Positions 1 to 8,129 of a stretch of 64,000 nt of DNA are shown here, in pieces. Below the pieces are notes generated by a model, which had not been told where the DNA came from, made no database searches, and saw nothing but the letters and a program-made list of their open reading frames with translations. The first letter of the stretch is position 1, and each line of letters begins with the position of its first letter. This DNA comes from GWE2-40-63 sp041664345 (GTDB lineage: Bacteria > Bacteroidota > Bacteroidia > Bacteroidales > SZUA-534): NCBI GenBank assembly GCA_041664345.1, contig JBAYKX010000002.1, forward strand, positions 62,001-126,000. Reading direction: 5' to 3'. The translations under genes were made by a program, and so were the position numbers.

Positions 1-2303
1 CTCAATGCTTCGACAGGATTCCTGCTTGCAGCTTTCCAACTTTGCCAGCTCACGGTCAACATCGCTATACCCAAAGCAATTATTCCTGAAAGGGCAAATA
101 TCCACCAGCTAAGTTCGGTTTTATAAGCAAAATTTTGCAGCCATTTGGTCATTGCGTACCAGGCAATAGGTATTGAAATTCCAAAAGCAATTACTACCCA
201 TTGAATGAAGTCTTTATTTAAAAGGGCTATAATTTCAGAAATTTTGGCACCGTTTACTTTACGGATGCCTATCTCTTTAATCCTGCTGCGGCTTGAAAAT
301 TCTATCTTTCCATATAATCCTAAACACGACAGAAAAACAGCTATAAAGGCAAATGTACTGATGGCTTTGGCCTGCTTTTCCTCCTGTCGGTAAAGTTGAT
401 CCACTTTATCGTTATAAAACTGATAATTCAGGTCCACTTCACTGTCATACTCTTGAAAAACCGATTTGATGGTTTTCATGGTTTCAGGAATATCTGTGTT
501 GGCTATCCGTACATTTAGTGCGGCAAAACTCTGGTTATTGTTATCAACATTAAATTGCAATTGAATGTTGCCTATTTTTTTATGTAAATCTTCATAATGT
601 ATATCTGAAATAACTCCTATTACATTGGCCCCCCAAACATTTCTGCTTTCAATATTATCCCAACCTAAGCTCTTATAAAATGTTTCGTTTATGATGCACA
701 CATTTTTATCGGTTGACCTGAAATCGCGGCCCATGATTAACGGTATTTCAAATGTTTTTAAAAAGGATTCGTCCACAGGTAGTTGCGATACATTGCTTAC
801 ATTAACATCTTCTCCACCAACTTTAAAACTACCCGAACCAACCATCCAGAGATCCAGCGGATTGCCGGTAGTCAACGAAGCATTAACAATGGATGTTTTT
901 GCCAAAAGATCCGCTTTAATAGCTTGGGCATGATCTGGAAGGGTGCCACTTAATTCAATCCGCAACAAATGATTAGCTTCGTACCCCAGTTTCTTCGATT
1001 TAACAAAATCAATCTGCTTGTTTATTACCAGCAAACTTATTATTAGAAAAAGGGAAATTGCAAATTGAAATATGTTGAATGCGCCCCACCAGCTATTTTT
1101 TGAATTTCGGCTTTTACGTTGAAATAATTGAACAGGATTGAACATTGAAACCATTTTAGCCGGCAGATAACCAACGATAAAGCCCAATACCAAAAGCAAA
1201 GCAAAACATGAAACAATAAAAACCGGACGTTTTAGTATTTCCATTTCATTAAATTCGATTTGCAAAAGGGTACTTAAAAACCCGGAAAATAACAGAATAA
1301 GGACAAATGAAACAATAAGGGCCAATAGACAGGAAATATACGATTCGGCAAGGAATTGCAAAACTATATCCCGGACCTTTGCCCCTGAGGTTTTGCGTAT
1401 GCAAATCTCTTTAAAACGGTTCAGGTTTGATGCCACAGAAAGATTAATGTAATTTACAATGGACAATAACAATATTATAAATGCCACCACCGATAACAAT
1501 TGGATAAACCGGACATTGGCATGTTGGTGCTCGTCATGGCTTGCGGTATCGAAATAAATCTCGTTAAATGGCTGCAAAACAATACCATTGTTTAGGTAAG
1601 GGCATTTTTTCAGTATTGCCGACAATTTTTCTTTTACCAGCGATGTATCAGCATCAGGGTGTAGTACCATAGCGGTATTGTACATTGAATAGCAATCGTT
1701 GTTGTTGCAATACCTTGAGCCAAAAAACTCATTATCTGTATTGAATATCAACTCGTAATTTAATGAGGTCCTTTTCTGGGGATCGGCAATTACAGCAACA
1801 ACATGTTTGAATTCCCCGTTTAACATCTCTATGGTTTCGCCAATAGGATTGGGTTTGCCAAAATATTTAACTGCAAAACTTTCAGTTACCACGATATTGT
1901 CTTTGGCCGAAAGGGCACTTTTCTTGTCGCCATACAAAAAATCAACCGAAAACACATCGAAAAATGCCTCAGTAGCTTTCATAAAAACCGCATCTTGCTT
2001 TTTGTTATTAAGGCGGAACATTTGGTGTTCATCCCGTGTGTAAAAGCAAATCCGGTCAATCTCAGGTACCCCATCAATTATTTCATCTTTAAAACTGATT
2101 GGAGTAATTGCATTGTTATCATCGGCTTTAATGCGGTACATACTTGCCAAATTCTTATACGACCGATCAAAACTTTTTTCGTGTACTACATAACCTGAAA
2201 TAAGAATGAATAATGCCAGGCTAATAGCAAAACCGCCAATGGTTATTATGTGAATTGATTTGTTTTTAACAAAATTCCGATAATAAAGCTTTAGTATGTT
2301 CAT
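1..2303 (-). CDS. FtsX-like ABC transporter permease (permease 4 of the array), 3' end cut by window edge
   Basis: The frame opens at an ATG (2303-2301) and stays open to the window edge, about 767 codons, ending in NPVEALR. Its paralogues end NPVEALRYE-stop, so only about three codons are missing. It is a double-FtsX inner-membrane permease: an N-terminal membrane helix (about residues 18-40), a periplasmic MacB-like domain, a three-helix FtsX block with RFKEICIRKTSGAK near residue 300, a second periplasmic domain, and a C-terminal FtsX block with EIGIRKVNGAKISEI. MacB-type systems use such permeases for mechanotransmission to export substrates through an adaptor and TolC; the substrate here is unknown. 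It carries no ATPase domain and probably uses the ATPase at 10593-11273. It is last in the operon and is separated from permease 3 by a toxin-antitoxin pair on the opposite strand. Confidence 0.9.
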   Translation of the reverse strand, partial: MNILKLYYRNFVKNKSIHIITIGGFAISLALFILISGYVVHEKSFDRSYKNLASMYRIKADDNNAITPISFKDEIIDGVPEIDRICFYTRDEHQMFRLNNKKQDAVFMKATEAFFDVFSVDFLYGDKKSALSAKDNIVVTESFAVKYFGKPNPIGETIEMLNGEFKHVVAVIADPQKRTSLNYELIFNTDNEFFGSRYCNNNDCYSMYNTAMVLHPDADTSLVKEKLSAILKKCPYLNNGIVLQPFNEIYFDTASHDEHQHANVRFIQLLSVVAFIILLLSIVNYINLSVASNLNRFKEICIRKTSGAKVRDIVLQFLAESYISCLLALIVSFVLILLFSGFLSTLLQIEFNEMEILKRPVFIVSCFALLLVLGFIVGYLPAKMVSMFNPVQLFQRKSRNSKNSWWGAFNIFQFAISLFLIISLLVINKQIDFVKSKKLGYEANHLLRIELSGTLPDHAQAIKADLLAKTSIVNASLTTGNPLDLWMVGSGSFKVGGEDVNVSNVSQLPVDESFLKTFEIPLIMGRDFRSTDKNVCIINETFYKSLGWDNIESRNVWGANVIGVISDIHYEDLHKKIGNIQLQFNVDNNNQSFAALNVRIANTDIPETMKTIKSVFQEYDSEVDLNYQFYNDKVDQLYRQEEKQAKAISTFAFIAVFLSCLGLYGKIEFSSRSRIKEIGIRKVNGAKISEIIALLNKDFIQWVVIAFGISIPIAWYAMTKWLQNFAYKTELSWWIFALSGIIALGIAMLTVSWQSWKAASRNPVEAL

Positions 2304-2335
2304 GTTGGTTAAATTATAATTTGATCGGAAATGAG

Positions 2336-2343
2336 TATATTTG
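2336..2343 (+). promoter_or_regulatory. Candidate -7 element for the PIN toxin-antitoxin pair
   Basis: TATATTTG matches the Bacteroidota -7 consensus TAnnTTTG and lies 16 bases before the antitoxin ATG. No good TTTG is seen 19 bases upstream, so the assignment rests on the -7 box and its position only. Confidence 0.4.
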
Positions 2344-2359
2344 AATAAAATTAAGGATT

Positions 2360-2608
2360 ATGAAGACTATAAGTTTGAAGGTGAGCGATAAGACTGCGGC
2401 TGTAATTAGTCGGATGAACGAAGAGGAGCTAAAAAAACTTAAAGAGAAAGTGGAATTATATGTTTCAAATCCGGTTAACGATCTTTTTGCAGTAATGGAC
2501 GAAGCCGCTGAGTATGCCAGGCAAAAAGGACTAACTCCCGATAAATTAGCCGATATTTTAGAAATTGATATGGTCGAAATGAATAGTACTTTAGGTCGTG
2601 AGAAATAA
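2360..2608 (+). CDS. Putative antitoxin of a PIN-type toxin-antitoxin pair
   Basis: An 82-residue acidic protein that starts with a short strand-like segment (MKTISLKVSDKT), followed by two charged amphipathic helices and a C-terminal helical part (residues about 48-78). I do not recognise a named family. Antitoxin identity is inferred from size, order (small upstream gene), and a spacing of only 3 bases to a clear PIN-domain toxin. The ATG follows a TTAAGGATT stretch that could serve as ribosome binding site. The gene is on the plus strand inside an otherwise minus-strand transporter operon, which suggests it arrived independently. The long minus-strand frame lying opposite it has no family features. 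Confidence 0.7.
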   Translation: MKTISLKVSDKTAAVISRMNEEELKKLKEKVELYVSNPVNDLFAVMDEAAEYARQKGLTPDKLADILEIDMVEMNSTLGREK

Positions 2609-2611
2609 CTA

Positions 2612-3013
2612 ATGCGGTTAATACTTGATACAAATATTTTAGTTAGTGCTTTTGTATTTAAAAGCGAAACAGCAAACAGTGTTGTTCGGATTGCAGCAAA
2701 AACGCACATATTACTTTTTTCAGAATCAACTTTCAAAGAACTTAAATCTACCTTATTAAAACAAAAGTTTTTAGGGTTTGTAGAACTACCAATTATCAGA
2801 GCATTTTTATTCAATTTGGTAAGAATAGGAGAGTTCATTGAGCCTAAAATAGAAATCACTGAATGTCGCGACCCAAAAGACAACAAATTCCTTGAATTGG
2901 CAATAGCCGGAAATGCTGATTGCATAGTTACGGGCGACAAAGATTTGCTTGTATTAAACATGTTCCTCGGAATTAAAATAGTATCTCCTAGTGATTTTCT
3001 CATTCAATATTAG
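2612..3013 (+). CDS. PIN-domain toxin (putative VapC-like ribonuclease)
   Basis: A 133-residue single PIN domain. The acidic metal site is readable: D6 in LILDTNILVSA, E43 in FKEL, D87/D90 in RDPKDNKFLELA, and D109/D111 in TGDKDLL. That arrangement is typical of the PIN family annotated as toxin component of a toxin-antitoxin system (COG1569-like). These proteins are Mg-dependent RNases held inactive by the cognate antitoxin. The preceding gene is only 3 bases away. The reading frame ends 5 bases before a relic copy of the transporter permease 3' end (3018-3041). The RNA target cannot be told from sequence. Confidence 0.88.
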   Translation: MRLILDTNILVSAFVFKSETANSVVRIAAKTHILLFSESTFKELKSTLLKQKFLGFVELPIIRAFLFNLVRIGEFIEPKIEITECRDPKDNKFLELAIAGNADCIVTGDKDLLVLNMFLGIKIVSPSDFLIQY

Positions 3014-3017
3014 TTTT

Positions 3018-3104
3018 TTACTCATACCTCAACGTTTTCATCCGCGAGGTTTTGGGATTTCGTCTTTGCTTTTACTATTCGTAACGCAAAGCCTCAATCA
3101 CCGA
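3018..3104 (-). pseudogene. Two relic copies of the permease C-terminal tail
   Basis: Directly downstream of the permease 3 stop (3133-3131), the minus strand spells two more versions of its last codons. One at 3104-3075 reads ...IEALRYE-stop, and one at 3041-3018 reads MKTLRYE-stop. Each ends in its own stop codon. They look like short leftovers of lost permease genes or of tail duplications. No start codon or usable reading frame precedes them. Confidence 0.6.
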
Positions 3105-3112
3105 GAAATTGG

Positions 3113-3145
3113 GATCTTCGCATTTCGATACTACTCGTATCTCAA
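3113..3145. repeat. 33-bp direct repeat at permease 3' ends (copy 1; copy 2 at 8097-8129)
   Basis: These 33 bases recur identically at 8097-8129. Each copy spans the stop and last codons of a permease gene plus about 18 bases of downstream DNA. The identity continues past the stop codon, where no protein constraint applies, so it reflects recent duplication or gene conversion. Confidence 0.75.
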
Positions 3146-5479
3146 CGCCTCAACCGGATTCCTGCTTGCCGCCTTCCAACTCTGCCAGCTCACAGTCAGC
3201 AACGCAATTCCCAAAGCAATTATCCCCGAAAGGGCAAATATCCACCAGCTAATTTCGGTTCGGTAAGCGAAGTTTTGAAGCCATTTACTCATGGCGAAAT
3301 AGGATAAGGGCGTGGCAATGATAAAAGCGATGGTCACCCATTTCACAAAGTCTGCATTAAGCATTTGAATGGTCTCAAATATTTTAGCCCCGTTTACTTT
3401 ACGTATACCTATTTCCTTAGTCTTTTTGTTTATTAGTATCAATGCCAATGATAGCATTCCTAAGGAGGACAGTAATATTCCAAATACCGAAAACCAGGTT
3501 ATTAACTTCAATGTTTGAGATTCTTTTACGTATGCTTGGTTAATTTTATCATTTAAAAATGAATAGTTGAATGGGAAACTTGTTGAAATACTGCCATATA
3601 CAGTTTTTGATTCCTTCAATATATGTTCGGTTTTTGAAGGCTCAATATTTAATAAAATGTAATCAATAAACCGATCGGTATATATTTTTGTAAAAATGGT
3701 TGGTCTAACTTTTTCGTAAAGCGAATGGAAATTCATGTCGGGTAAGATACCCAATACATTTAGTTCTCTTACTTGGTTGTACTCTTCTATTACAATAGTC
3801 CCTTTTTCAGCAGTATAACCCAATGCAATTGCTGCTGATTCATTAATATAACAGCTATTATCACTAAGCGCTTCTGTCATTTCTGCTTTAAAGCCCATGG
3901 TTTTAAAATAATCGGTATCCATATCAAATAAATCAATTTTCTTAAGCTCTCCGTTTTGTTCAAACCTCAAATCAAAAATTCACATACCGGGCATACCATT
4001 GCAAAGAGACACTGCATTTACACCTGCTATTTTTGTTAGTTCATCTTTAAAAACCTCAGCTTTTCCAACAAATTCACGATTAAGTTTAATGAATAAGGTT
4101 TCTGTTTTGTTGAATCCCAAATCGTAGTTAGCAATAAACTTTTTTTGCTTCACAATCATAAGCATTGAAATAATAAGAGTTATTGATAAGGAATATTGCA
4201 AAATAACTAATCCCTTTTGCACCAATCCAACGGACATCCTTTTTTCATTAATGTTAATACCCTTTTGTACTGAACTTCGAGTAACAAATAATGAAACAGC
4301 AGTTCCTATCAGCGTACTGATCAATGCAAATGAGCTAACAATTTTCAATACGTAGACTTGTTTCAGTAATGAAGAAAACGAAACATGATAGGTTAGTAAT
4401 TGATTGAAAAAAGAGAGAGAAATAAAAAGCAAAAAGCAAGATAACAAAAGTGTTGCTATAATTATTAATAACTGCTCTGTTAATAAGCTAATTACAAGGT
4501 ATTTACTGTTGGCACCATTAATCCGTTTTACGGCAATTTCACGAAGCCGCGAATTTGCTTTAGATATGGTAAGGTTTATATAATTTACAAAAGCAATAAA
4601 ACAGACAGCAAGAATGATAAACATGGTAAGTTTCAATACATTGTTATTACCCGATCGAACATTATAGCCGTAGCCATAAGAGGCCTCATTTAAATAAACT
4701 TCATTTAATGGTTGAAAACTTAGGGTAGCATTGGCATCTTCTTTAAAAAGCCAATACCATTTATTTACATCGGTGAGAACTAGATCGGCAGCTTTTGTAT
4801 TATTTTTGGTATTTGAAACAACATATAATGCAGGCATCATAAATCGCAAATCGTATTGTTCTAAATATGTGTTGTTAACGCCCATAAAGTCGCCCATTGC
4901 ACCAAAAGGGAAAATTACATCTACCATTTTAAAATGGGTTTCTTCTCCAAAATCTTCGGCAATTCCTGAAACAGTATACTCCAGTCGGTTATTAAAAATC
5001 ACTTTTTTCCCTATCGGATTTTCATTGGCAAACAATACTTTTGAATAACTTTTGGTAAGAACAATGTTATTTCGAGATGCCAATACTTCGTTGGGATTTC
5101 CAATGTATAAGGGGAAAGAAAACATGGTGAAGAAATTGGAATCGGCATAAAAACATTTGTCGGATTGAACCAAATTGTACTCTGTTTTTAAAACTCCCTC
5201 TAAACAAAAAGTGCGACAATATGCGGTTAATTCATCTACATTATCTAACAAATAGGATCCAAAAGGAGGTGAAAAAGCACATTCATTTGAGCGCAATACT
5301 CGGTATATTTTATCGGAATTTTTTTGTTGCGAATCAACCTTATATTCACTATAAATATATATCGACAGCAACACAATAAGGGTTAGTGACACCCCCAATC
5401 CTAAAACACTTGCTAATGCATACCCTATATTTCGGGTGAAAAATCGTACGGCCTGTTTTACATGATGCAACATATTCAT
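3131..5479 (-). pseudogene. FtsX-like ABC transporter permease (permease 3) interrupted by an in-frame TGA
   Basis: Two frames, 5479-3980 (499 residues) and 3970-3131, are in the same phase and are separated by one TGA at 3982-3980. Read through, they make a permease of about 782 residues, matching the paralogues (772 and 787). The N-terminal part has the first helix, the periplasmic domain and the first FtsX block (LREIAVKRINGAN). The C-terminal part has the second periplasmic domain and EIGIRKVNGAKIFET plus NPVEALRYE. Upstream of the stop the protein reads NGMPGM and after it IFDLRFEQNGE. Aligned to permease 4 (NPLDLWMVGSGS), the TGA falls at or next to a tryptophan, so a TGG-to-TGA change is the simplest explanation. 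The first half alone would lack the second FtsX domain. A sequencing error or a very young pseudogene are both possible; everything else looks intact. Confidence 0.8.
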
Positions 5480-5536
5480 TTTATTTGTTTTAAATCATAG
5501 TTCTCATTTAATCACAAAAATCACAGTTTAAGACAT

Positions 5537-7855
5537 TTACTCATACCTCAATGCCTCAACCGGATTCCTAGTAGCTGCCCTCCAACTTTGCCAGCTCACT
5601 GTCAACAGCGCAATTCCCAATGAAATTATCCCCGAAAGGGCGAATATCCACCAGCTTATTTCGGTTTTAAAAGCAAAGCTTTGGAGCCATTTATTCATAA
5701 CATACCAAGCAATTGGCGTAGCAATAATAAAAGCTATAATAACCCATTGTATAAAATCAATGTTAAGCATGGCTACTATTTCCGAAATTTTGGCTCCATT
5801 AACTTTACGGATACCCACCTCTTTTATTTTTTGCTGTAAGTAAAATATCGACATGGCAAAAATTCCCATTATCGCAATAATAATGGTTAGCAGGGTGAAA
5901 TATCTAACTATCTTATTGGTCCTGACTTCTTTTTCATACCAACTCTTGATGGTGTCATCTAAAAAGCTATAACTAAAAGGCAAACCGCCGCTGAATTCGC
6001 TATAGGCACCTTTTATTTTGTCAACGGTAGCAAATAATTCAGTACCTTCAATTTGAACTAGAATGCTCCACGGCCAACGGTTTTCATCCAGTTGCCCAAT
6101 CATAACCGGTCCAACGCGATTATGGAGCGAGCTGTAATTAAAATCATCAACAATGCCTAAAACAGGGACTTCTTGGCCATAACGGGCGAATGAACGGGGA
6201 AGGGAATCGAGTTCCAGCGTTTTTACTGCTGTTTTGTTGAGCCACATCCCGTTTTTTGAATAGGCAACCCCAGTGCTAACTGGGTGCATTCCCACCATGT
6301 TAAAAAATGCCGAATCAACAATAAATTCCTGAAAACTAACCGGTTTTCCGTTATGCATAAACGATTGGTTATTCCCTCTATCTACAGGGCTTCCGGTTAC
6401 AAATGAAACATTGGTTACACCGGGAATCGACATAAACCGGCTTTTCAACCCATCCATTTGTTGGCGGTCAATCATAAAATCGAGTTTGAGGATATTTTTT
6501 GAATTGTAGCCCAAGTTGTGGTTTTGCATAAACCGTGTTTGTTTCGATATTAGAAAAGTTGACATCAAAAGCACAATCACCACTGTGTATTGAAACCCGA
6601 TTAGCATTTTTGAATAAACACCTCTACTTTTCCGCCGAAACGAACCTTTAATTACCTGAATGGCATCTAGGCTGGTAATAATTATTGCCGGAACAATACC
6701 GGAAACTATTCCCAAAATAAGGATGCCAAAGAGTGAAACCGCTCCAATTTTTAGATTTAACTCGCCTAGAAGATTCAACCGGGCTCCAAATAGCTGGTTG
6801 AAAACCGTTTGGCCGGCGAAACTGAGCAAAATGGCCATTGCGAAAGCTATTACGCAGAGAAATACCGATTCGCCTACATGCTGGTAAATGAGCATTGTAC
6901 GTGATGCACCAACCAGTTTTTTTAGGGCAATCTCCTTTACCCGCAAGCCCGATTGGGCAATTGTTAAATTCATGTAATTAATAATGGCCAAGCCTAAAAT
7001 GCTTAAAACTATTGCCATAAGCACCGTTAGCAAGGTATTACTGTTTTGTTTAAGTCCGCTTCCGGGAATTTTGCTAAAATAAACATCGGCTAATGGCTCA
7101 AATATTACTTCTTTAGCCCTTTCATCCTTGTAAATCCAAAAATCCTTTTTAAACCGTTCTATTAGCAGCGGAGCTTTCAATGGCAAATTGGTATTCGGTT
7201 TTGCCAATAAATAAAGTCCAAATGAACAATTATCAAAATTGTTCATAAATTCGTCGGATCCCCATAAATCGGGCAGGCACCTGAAATTTACCACGCCATC
7301 ATATTCTTTAAAACTGGTGTTTTTATCGGTATTATCAACAATACCGGTAATGGTGCACAAAACGCGTTGCCCCAGCATTACTTCTTTCCCAACAGCGGGC
7401 TCATTGCCAAATAGTTTAAAGGCAAATGCTTTACTTAAAACAATGGAATTTTTGGTTTTCAGGGCTTCCCCTGGGGTTCCCTCAAGTAAGTTGAATGAAA
7501 ATATATTGAAGAATGTTGAATCGACCATCAGGAAATTGAACATCATCATTTTCCCGTTCCGGTTATCAATGATATTCGCATTGTCATAAACACGGGTAAA
7601 GCTCTCAATTTCGGGGTAATTATCCTGAAGTATTTGCCCCATGGGAGGAGGAAAAGCTTCGAAATTTTCATTTCGCATACGATATATCCGGTCCTTGTTT
7701 ATTTGATTACTATTTACCGAATATTCGTTTTTAATATAGATACTGAGCAAAATAACAAAGGTCAGCGAAATTGAAAAACCAACCAACGTTACGGTGGTGT
7801 AAAGTTTGTTTTTTAGCAAATGCTTGCTAAAGCTTTTTAAATTACGGATAAACAT
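5537..7855 (-). CDS. FtsX-like ABC transporter permease (permease 2)
   Basis: An intact 772-residue inner-membrane permease. Domain order: N-terminal helix (about 18-38, TTVTLVGFSISLTFVILL), periplasmic MacB-like domain (about 45-270), three-helix FtsX block beginning near residue 280 with LRVKEIALKKLVGAS, a second periplasmic domain (about 450-650), then the C-terminal FtsX block with KEVGIRKVNGAKISEI and a terminal NPVEALRYE. MacB itself has one FtsX unit plus an ATPase; this subfamily has two FtsX units and no ATPase, so it should pair with the ATPase at 10593-11273. It is 57 bases upstream of permease 3 and follows the repeat-filled spacer after permease 1. Its last 50 codons are close to those of permeases 3 and 4. 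Confidence 0.93.
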   Translation of the reverse strand: MFIRNLKSFSKHLLKNKLYTTVTLVGFSISLTFVILLSIYIKNEYSVNSNQINKDRIYRMRNENFEAFPPPMGQILQDNYPEIESFTRVYDNANIIDNRNGKMMMFNFLMVDSTFFNIFSFNLLEGTPGEALKTKNSIVLSKAFAFKLFGNEPAVGKEVMLGQRVLCTITGIVDNTDKNTSFKEYDGVVNFRCLPDLWGSDEFMNNFDNCSFGLYLLAKPNTNLPLKAPLLIERFKKDFWIYKDERAKEVIFEPLADVYFSKIPGSGLKQNSNTLLTVLMAIVLSILGLAIINYMNLTIAQSGLRVKEIALKKLVGASRTMLIYQHVGESVFLCVIAFAMAILLSFAGQTVFNQLFGARLNLLGELNLKIGAVSLFGILILGIVSGIVPAIIITSLDAIQVIKGSFRRKSRGVYSKMLIGFQYTVVIVLLMSTFLISKQTRFMQNHNLGYNSKNILKLDFMIDRQQMDGLKSRFMSIPGVTNVSFVTGSPVDRGNNQSFMHNGKPVSFQEFIVDSAFFNMVGMHPVSTGVAYSKNGMWLNKTAVKTLELDSLPRSFARYGQEVPVLGIVDDFNYSSLHNRVGPVMIGQLDENRWPWSILVQIEGTELFATVDKIKGAYSEFSGGLPFSYSFLDDTIKSWYEKEVRTNKIVRYFTLLTIIIAIMGIFAMSIFYLQQKIKEVGIRKVNGAKISEIVAMLNIDFIQWVIIAFIIATPIAWYVMNKWLQSFAFKTEISWWIFALSGIISLGIALLTVSWQSWRAATRNPVEALRYE

Positions 7856-7900
7856 AGTTGTTCAATTAAAAATAATTTAAAATTACTAGCTATTAATATT

Positions 7901-8010
7901 TCAAGGTTTCAAGGTTTCAAGGTTTCAGGGTTAAATTGTTAAATTGTTTTTACCTTTTCACCTTGCCACCTTGTTACCTTGCCACCCTGCCACCTTTTCA
8001 CCTTTTTCAT
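7901..8010. repeat. Degenerate octamer array folding as an imperfect hairpin
   Basis: The spacer begins with tandem AAGGTTTC-type octamers (7903-7930) and, after an AT-rich turn, continues with CACCTTGC/TACCTTGC/CACCCTGC octamers (7951-8007). CAAGGT in the first half can pair with ACCTTG in the second, giving short stems every 8 bases. Related arrays fill other spacers of this operon. Confidence 0.7.
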
Positions 8011-8058
8011 ATTAAATAATCATAGTTTTCATTTAATCAGAATAATCAAGGTTCAAGA

Positions 8059-8082
8059 CTATTCATACCTCAATGCCTCCAT
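8059..8082 (-). pseudogene. Relic copy of the permease C-terminal tail downstream of permease 1
   Basis: On the minus strand, 33 bases beyond the permease 1 stop, the sequence spells MEALRYE followed by a stop codon, an extra copy of the last codons of the permease genes. It has no upstream coding context. It parallels the two relic tails after permease 3. Confidence 0.6.
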
Positions 8083-8096
8083 CATGCCTCCGGCTT

Positions 8097-8129
8097 GATC
8101 TTCGCATTTCGATACTACTCGTATCTCAA
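8097..8129. repeat. 33-bp direct repeat at permease 3' ends (copy 2; copy 1 at 3113-3145)
   Basis: Identical to 3113-3145. It covers the stop codon and last codons of permease 1 and extends about 18 bases into non-coding DNA. Confidence 0.75.

Noticed and set aside
2314..3003. 229-codon minus-strand frame opposite the PIN toxin-antitoxin genes
   Set aside because: It is the antisense of two well-supported genes, is serine/phenylalanine-rich and matches no family pattern.
3980..3982. Alternative genetic code with TGA as tryptophan
   Set aside because: Other genes end normally at TGA, for example the NtrC-like gene at 17896-17898, 4 bases before the kinase start, and the second M16 gene at 22066-22068.
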